A DNA stretch of 8,767 bases from Nocardioides sp. (GTDB lineage Bacteria > Actinomycetota > Actinomycetes > Propionibacteriales > Nocardioidaceae), in assembly GCA_029264225.1 (NCBI GenBank), contig JARICB010000387.1:1-8767 (forward strand), written 5' to 3'. The notes under the pieces are model-generated. The model was not told the DNA's origin. It made no database searches and worked only from the letters and a program-made list of their open reading frames with translations. Every line of letters starts with the position of its first letter. Position 1 is the stretch's first letter. This document shows positions 5,934 through 8,767 of the stretch, piece after piece. The translations under genes and the position numbers were made by a program.

Positions 5934-6617
5934 ATCAGCACCGAGCTACGCATCAACGAGCGGATCCGCGTTCCCGAGGTCCGCCTTGTCGGACCCAACG
6001 GCGAGACGGTCGGCATCGTCCCGACCGATCAGGCCTTGAAGCTTGCCCAAGAGGCAGACCTCGACCTGGTCGAGATCGCACCCCAGGGTCGGCCGCCTGT
6101 CTGCAAGCTCATGGACTACGGCAAGTTCAAGTACGAGAACGCCCAGAAGGCTCGTGAAGCTCGCCGGAACCAGACGAACGTGATCATCAAGGAGATGAAG
6201 CTTCGTCCCAAGATCGACGCGCACGACTACGAGACCAAGAAGGGTCACGTCGTTCGCTTCCTCAAGGCCGGCGACAAGGTCAAGATCACGATCATGTTCC
6301 GCGGTCGCGAGCAGCACCGTCCCGAGCTGGGATACCGGTTGCTGCAGCGCCTGGCCGAAGACGTCACGGAGCTTGGCTTCGTGGAGTCCTCGCCCAAGCA
6401 GGACGGTCGCAACATGATCATGGTGCTCGGGCCGCACAAGAAGAAGGCCGACGCCAAGATCGATGCGGTGGCTGCCAAGGAAGAAAAGATGGCAGAGCGC
6501 GCGGCGGTTGTCGCGATGGAAGACGCGGAGCGCGTAGCGGCTCACGCGGCCGGCCCGGTCGCTGCCAAGAAGGAGCGTCGTCGCTCCGAGAACCTCGACG
6601 ACGACATCGACGCCTGA
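5934..6617 (+). CDS. infC: Translation initiation factor IF-3, ATC start
   Basis: IF3 binds the 30S subunit, prevents early 50S joining and checks the start codon and initiator tRNA. The predicted protein is 227 residues. The N-terminal domain runs from about 1 to 75 ([20 protein letters not shown], then [27 protein letters not shown] at 42-68), followed by a basic linker and the C-terminal domain at about 82-170 ([36 protein letters not shown]). A 57-residue Ala/Lys/Glu-rich tail (171-227) extends beyond the usual core of about 170-180 residues. No ATG, GTG or TTG is suitably placed. The codon four bases after the strong GGAGGA is ATC at 5934, and homology starts exactly there. A frame extension to TTG 5853 is open but would run through the terminator stem and the Shine-Dalgarno. 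First gene of infC-rpmI-rplT. Confidence 0.95.
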   Translation: MSTELRINERIRVPEVRLVGPNGETVGIVPTDQALKLAQEADLDLVEIAPQGRPPVCKLMDYGKFKYENAQKAREARRNQTNVIIKEMKLRPKIDAHDYETKKGHVVRFLKAGDKVKITIMFRGREQHRPELGYRLLQRLAEDVTELGFVESSPKQDGRNMIMVLGPHKKKADAKIDAVAAKEEKMAERAAVVAMEDAERVAAHAAGPVAAKKERRRSENLDDDIDA

Positions 6618-6628
6618 CCCACGGGTCA
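6615..6628 (+). repeat. Short hairpin at the infC stop codon
   Basis: TGACC (6615-6619), which includes the infC stop, is the exact reverse complement of GGTCA (6624-6628), around a CACG loop. It lies in the 46-base gap before rpmI. A 5-bp stem is weak, and no T-run follows, so it is not a terminator. Confidence 0.25.
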
Positions 6629-6663
6629 CGTCACCACGACATCCAAGATCAATAGGAGTAGAG

Positions 6664-6858
6664 ATGCCGAAGAACAAGACGCACTCCGGTGCGAGCAAGC
6701 GCTTCCGCGTGACCGGAACGGGCAAGATCCTTCGCGAGAAGGCTGGCAAGCGCCACAACCTCGAGAAGAAGTCCTCCAAGGTCACCCGTCGACTCTCGGG
6801 CACCGTTGAGGTCGCCAAGGCCGACGTCCCGCGTGCCAAGAAGCTGCTGGGTCTCTGA
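6664..6858 (+). CDS. rpmI: 50S ribosomal protein L35 (bL35)
   Basis: bL35 is a small basic protein of the large ribosomal subunit. The 64-residue sequence has the expected [20 protein letters not shown] start, the basic stretch [17 protein letters not shown] (28-44), and the C-terminal [10 protein letters not shown]. Length and composition are normal. ATG 6664 is preceded by AGGAG (6654-6658) with a 5-base spacer. It lies between infC (46-base gap) and rplT (57-base gap), the standard order of this operon. A short hairpin overlaps the stop codon. Confidence 0.98.
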   Translation: MPKNKTHSGASKRFRVTGTGKILREKAGKRHNLEKKSSKVTRRLSGTVEVAKADVPRAKKLLGL

Positions 6859-6871
6859 GTCTTCGCGACTC
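6857..6871 (+). repeat. Short hairpin at the rpmI stop codon
   Basis: GAGTC (6857-6861) and GACTC (6867-6871) are exact reverse complements around TTCGC. The stem begins within the rpmI stop (6856-6858). No T-run follows directly. It parallels the hairpin at the infC stop, and could affect message processing or coupling, but its size allows chance. Confidence 0.25.
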
Positions 6872-6915
6872 TCCCCTGCCGCACCCACCAGTTCTTTTGA
6901 GCAAGGAGTAAGAAA

Positions 6916-7302
6916 ATGGCACGCGTCAAGCGGGCGGTAAACGCCCACAAGAAGCGCCGGGTAGTTCTCGAGCGGGCCTCCGGCTACCGCGGTCAGCGTT
7001 CGCGCCTGTACCGCAAGGCCAAGGAGCAGGTCACCCACTCCCTGGTCTACAACTACAACGACCGCCGCAAGAACAAGGGCAACTTCCGCAAGCTGTGGAT
7101 CCAGCGGATCAACGCTGCGGCCCGCGCCAACGGGATGACCTACAACCGCTTCATCCAGGGTCTGAACCTGGCTGGCATCGAGGTCGACCGCAAGATCCTC
7201 GCCGAGCTCGCCGTCAACGACGCGCCGGCCTTCGCGGCCATCGTGGCCGCTGCCAAGGCTGCGCTGCCCGAGGACGTCAACGCGCCCAAGGTCAGTGCCT
7301 GA
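6916..7302 (+). CDS. rplT: 50S ribosomal protein L20 (bL20)
   Basis: bL20 binds 23S rRNA early in large-subunit assembly. In several bacteria it also represses its own operon by binding the mRNA leader. The protein has 128 residues. The basic, extended N-terminal half ([15 protein letters not shown], then [18 protein letters not shown] and [20 protein letters not shown]) precedes the globular half with [19 protein letters not shown] and [14 protein letters not shown] short Ala-rich tail ends in NAPKVSA, about 10 residues longer than many bL20 proteins, as is common in actinobacteria. ATG 6916 follows AAGGAG (6903-6908) by 7 bases. L20 is the natural candidate effector for the structured leader before infC, though this is inferred. 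Confidence 0.98.
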   Translation: MARVKRAVNAHKKRRVVLERASGYRGQRSRLYRKAKEQVTHSLVYNYNDRRKNKGNFRKLWIQRINAAARANGMTYNRFIQGLNLAGIEVDRKILAELAVNDAPAFAAIVAAAKAALPEDVNAPKVSA

Positions 7303-7318
7303 TCATCTAGGCCTGAAC

Positions 7319-8125
7319 ATGGCCTCTCCTCTGACGGTGGGCAACACCCGCGTCAAGGAGGCTCGCAAGTTGAGCCGTCGTTCGGTGCGAACCGAGCGGC
7401 GGCTCTTCCTTGCCGACGGCCCGAAGGCCGTCGAAGGTGCTCTCGAGATCCCCGGCTGTGTGGTCGAGGTCTTCGCGACACCGACCGCGACGCACGACTA
7501 CGCCGATCTGTGCAAGCGTGCGCCGCAGTTGACGCTGCTCGAGGATCGGGCGCTCGCGTCACTGTCCGACTCGGTCAGTCCGGCCGGCGTGGTGGCGCTG
7601 TGTCGCCACGTCGACGTACCGCTCTCGGCGCTCGCGGGCGGCCGGGCCCGGCCGACGTCGATCCTGGTGATCTGCGCCGATGTGCGTGACCCCGGGAACG
7701 CCGGCACGGTGATCCGCACGGCCGATGCCGTTGGCGCCGTGGGCGTGGTGCTCGCCGGGCAGTCGGTTGATCTCTACAACCCCAAGACCGTGCGTGCGAG
7801 TGTGGGCAGTGTCTTCCACCTGCCGATCGCGCTCGAGCCCGACTCTGCCGCCGCAGTCGCCGCCGCCCGCGAAGCCGGCTACACGGTGCTGGCCGCCGAC
7901 GGCGCGGGCGAGATCGACCTCTATGCCGCAGACCTGGGCCGGCCCACAGCCTGGCTCTTCGGCAACGAAGCCTGGGGGCTGCCGCCCGACCTGGCCGCGT
8001 TGGCCGACGAGCGGGTGTCGATCCCGATCCACGGCCGGGCCGAGAGCCTCAATCTCTCCACCGCCGCTGCGGTCTGCCTCTATGCGAGCGCCAGTGCACA
8101 GCGGGCGGCAGGCCGGACGCCGTGA
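7319..8125 (+). CDS. TrmH/SpoU-family RNA 2'-O-methyltransferase
   Basis: A 268-residue SPOUT-class SAM-dependent methyltransferase predicted to methylate a ribose 2'-OH in rRNA or tRNA. The N-terminal RNA-binding domain (about 1-105) has RVKEARKLSRR (11-21) and FLADGPKAVEGAL (30-42). Motif 1 is DPGNAGTVIRTADAVGA (124-140) with Asn126 and catalytic Arg132. Motif 2 is LFGNEAWGL (213-221). Motif 3 is IPIHGRAESLNLSTAAA (235-251). All three knot motifs are intact. The place after rplT matches mycobacterial tsnR (Rv1644) from memory, but the target nucleotide is not readable here, so I give no symbol. ATG 7319 with TAGG (7308-7311) is preferred over GTG 7295, which would overlap rplT and add eight residues without family similarity. 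Confidence 0.93.
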   Translation: MASPLTVGNTRVKEARKLSRRSVRTERRLFLADGPKAVEGALEIPGCVVEVFATPTATHDYADLCKRAPQLTLLEDRALASLSDSVSPAGVVALCRHVDVPLSALAGGRARPTSILVICADVRDPGNAGTVIRTADAVGAVGVVLAGQSVDLYNPKTVRASVGSVFHLPIALEPDSAAAVAAAREAGYTVLAADGAGEIDLYAADLGRPTAWLFGNEAWGLPPDLAALADERVSIPIHGRAESLNLSTAAAVCLYASASAQRAAGRTP

Positions 8126-8388
8126 TCCTGATCGATCCGCCCGCCGTCGAGCGATGGGGTCGGCGGTGGTCGCATCTGAGCAGCGACGTCTCGTTCGAGG
8201 AACTGCACGCCTTCGCCCGCGCCCACGATCTGCCTGCTCGAGGTTTCGATCGTGACCACTACGACGTCCCCGCCGAGTGGTACGACGTGATGGTGCAGGC
8301 CGGCGCCGCCCCCGTCACGTCGCGCGACCTGGTGGTGCGGCTCCGGGCGGCCGGACTGCGGCGCCCCAAGGCGAACCCGAACCGATAG
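8122..8388 (+). CDS. DUF4031 domain-containing protein
   Basis: An 88-residue protein that matches the small DUF4031 family by eye: ILIDPP (2-7), WGRRWSHLSSDVSFEELHAF (12-31), FDRDHYDVPAEWYD (42-55) and the final SRDLVVRLRAAGLR. The conserved His, Asp and Tyr residues in WSHLSSD and DRDHYDVP suggest a metal or substrate site, but no function is established that I know of. GTG 8122 overlaps the methyltransferase stop as GTGA, so translation is coupled and a role linked to RNA modification or translation is a reasonable guess, no more. No membrane segment is present. It ends at TAG 8386-8388, within a -10-like element for the next gene. Confidence 0.87.
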   Translation: MILIDPPAVERWGRRWSHLSSDVSFEELHAFARAHDLPARGFDRDHYDVPAEWYDVMVQAGAAPVTSRDLVVRLRAAGLRRPKANPNR

Positions 8389-8397
8389 ATTCCTCGG
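8386..8397 (+). promoter_or_regulatory. -10-like element for leaderless PAS-gene transcript
   Basis: TAGATT (8386-8391) fits TANNNT closely and is followed by exactly six bases (CCTCGG) and then GTG 8398. There is no Shine-Dalgarno. A leaderless transcript starting at the GTG is likely. No clear -35 is visible. The element includes the stop codon of the DUF4031 gene. Confidence 0.5.
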
Positions 8398-8767
8398 GTG
8401 ACCCACGTCAGTGCCCAGACCCAGGCGACCTTGGACCTGCTCCCCGACGGGATCGTGATCGCCGACGGCGAGGGCAACGTGCTGGCCGTGAACGCCATGG
8501 CCCTCCGGCTGCTCGAGATCGATCCCGACGAGATCGTCGGGCACACCCTCGAGGAGGCGCTGCCTCTGGTGGACCAGGACGATCACGGGTGGTGCCCGAC
8601 CAACCAGCCCTACGGTGGGCTGTCGACTCGCACCGGCATTCCCGAGCAGCCCTGGTTGCTGCCGTCGGGTCTCGAGGTGCTGGTCAACGCCAAGATCCAC
8701 CGTGCCTCCCCGTGCGATCCCATCGAATCGGTGGTGGTGTCGCTGCGCAACGGCCGTGGCCGGGCCC
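8398..8767 (+). CDS. PAS-domain sensor protein, 3' end missing
   Basis: The frame from GTG 8398 stays open to the window edge, showing 123 residues. LDLLPDGIVIADGEGNVLAV (12-31) followed by NAMALRLLEIDPDEIVGHTL (32-51) is a typical PAS core: two strands, an Asn after the second, then the helix and the G-x-x-L turn. A segment with Trp and Cys (HGWCPTNQPYGG, 63-74) and a later strand pair (PSGLEVLVNAKI, then SVVVSLRN) continue the PAS fold. The output domain lies outside. A sensor histidine kinase is the most usual arrangement, and a phosphatase or other signalling domain is possible. The start is chosen from the -10 element six bases upstream. No signal peptide or membrane helix precedes the PAS domain, so sensing is probably cytoplasmic. 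Confidence 0.78.
   Translation, partial: MTHVSAQTQATLDLLPDGIVIADGEGNVLAVNAMALRLLEIDPDEIVGHTLEEALPLVDQDDHGWCPTNQPYGGLSTRTGIPEQPWLLPSGLEVLVNAKIHRASPCDPIESVVVSLRNGRGRA

Noticed and set aside
5816..6157. Possible Trp/His/Cys-rich leader peptide beginning at GTG 5816 in the infC leader
   Set aside because: The frame does not stop before infC but runs far into it, there is no Shine-Dalgarno, and it does not have the form of a short attenuation peptide.
5946..6950. A 334-codon open frame on the minus strand across infC and rpmI
   Set aside because: It is antisense to two certain genes, has no recognisable domain and follows from the high-GC codon pattern of the opposite strand.
7295..7318. Earlier GTG start for the RNA methyltransferase
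   Set aside because: It overlaps the end of rplT and adds eight residues outside the family similarity. ATG 7319 with TAGG at 7 bases is better.
1..8767. tRNA genes, CRISPR arrays, insertion sequences or phage genes
   Set aside because: Reading through both strands showed no cloverleaf-like segment, no regular spaced repeats and no transposase or integrase motif.

Overview
This is a high-GC window whose gene content, gene order and codon use point to an actinobacterium, most likely a Nocardioidaceae-type (Nocardioides-like) organism. The taxonomic call is inferred from remembered gene order and was not tested by a search. All genes look chromosomal. I see no insertion sequence, CRISPR array, phage gene, tRNA or rRNA.

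Layout. (1) Bases 1-2010, plus strand: the 3' part of ribH (lumazine synthase), hisE and hisG (the entry steps of histidine synthesis) and a small membrane protein with a PH-like domain, packed with gaps of 2-11 bases. (2) Bases 1997-5150, minus strand, read right to left: a small three-helix membrane protein, a fold-III PLP enzyme of the alanine racemase/D-threonine aldolase type, a P-loop kinase-like ATPase, and an aldose 1-epimerase. The first two overlap as ATGA, and the kinase appears to begin at or just inside the end of the PLP gene. The epimerase follows after 24 bases and may also have its own leaderless promoter. This block converges on the PH-domain gene with a 14-base tail overlap. 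(3) Bases 5151-5195: a short divergent promoter region. (4) Bases 5196-8767, plus strand: an SseB-like protein, a 237-base leader, the infC-rpmI-rplT translation operon, a TrmH/SpoU RNA methyltransferase, a DUF4031 protein overlapping it by 4 bases, and the start of a PAS-domain protein that runs off the window.

The most interesting part is the region before infC. It holds a probable promoter, a hairpin with a GCGA tetraloop, a perfect 10-bp GC-rich stem followed by a T-rich run (an intrinsic-terminator/attenuator shape), and a second hairpin whose 5' arm is exactly complementary to the infC Shine-Dalgarno sequence. infC itself appears to start on ATC. Together these suggest control of IF3/L35/L20 at both transcription and translation.

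A second pattern is that three genes (epimerase, sseB-like, PAS) each have a -10-like hexamer exactly six bases before the start codon, as expected for leaderless transcripts. Otherwise the window is mostly housekeeping. I see no clearly new multi-gene system, although the four-gene minus-strand block has no pathway I can name.
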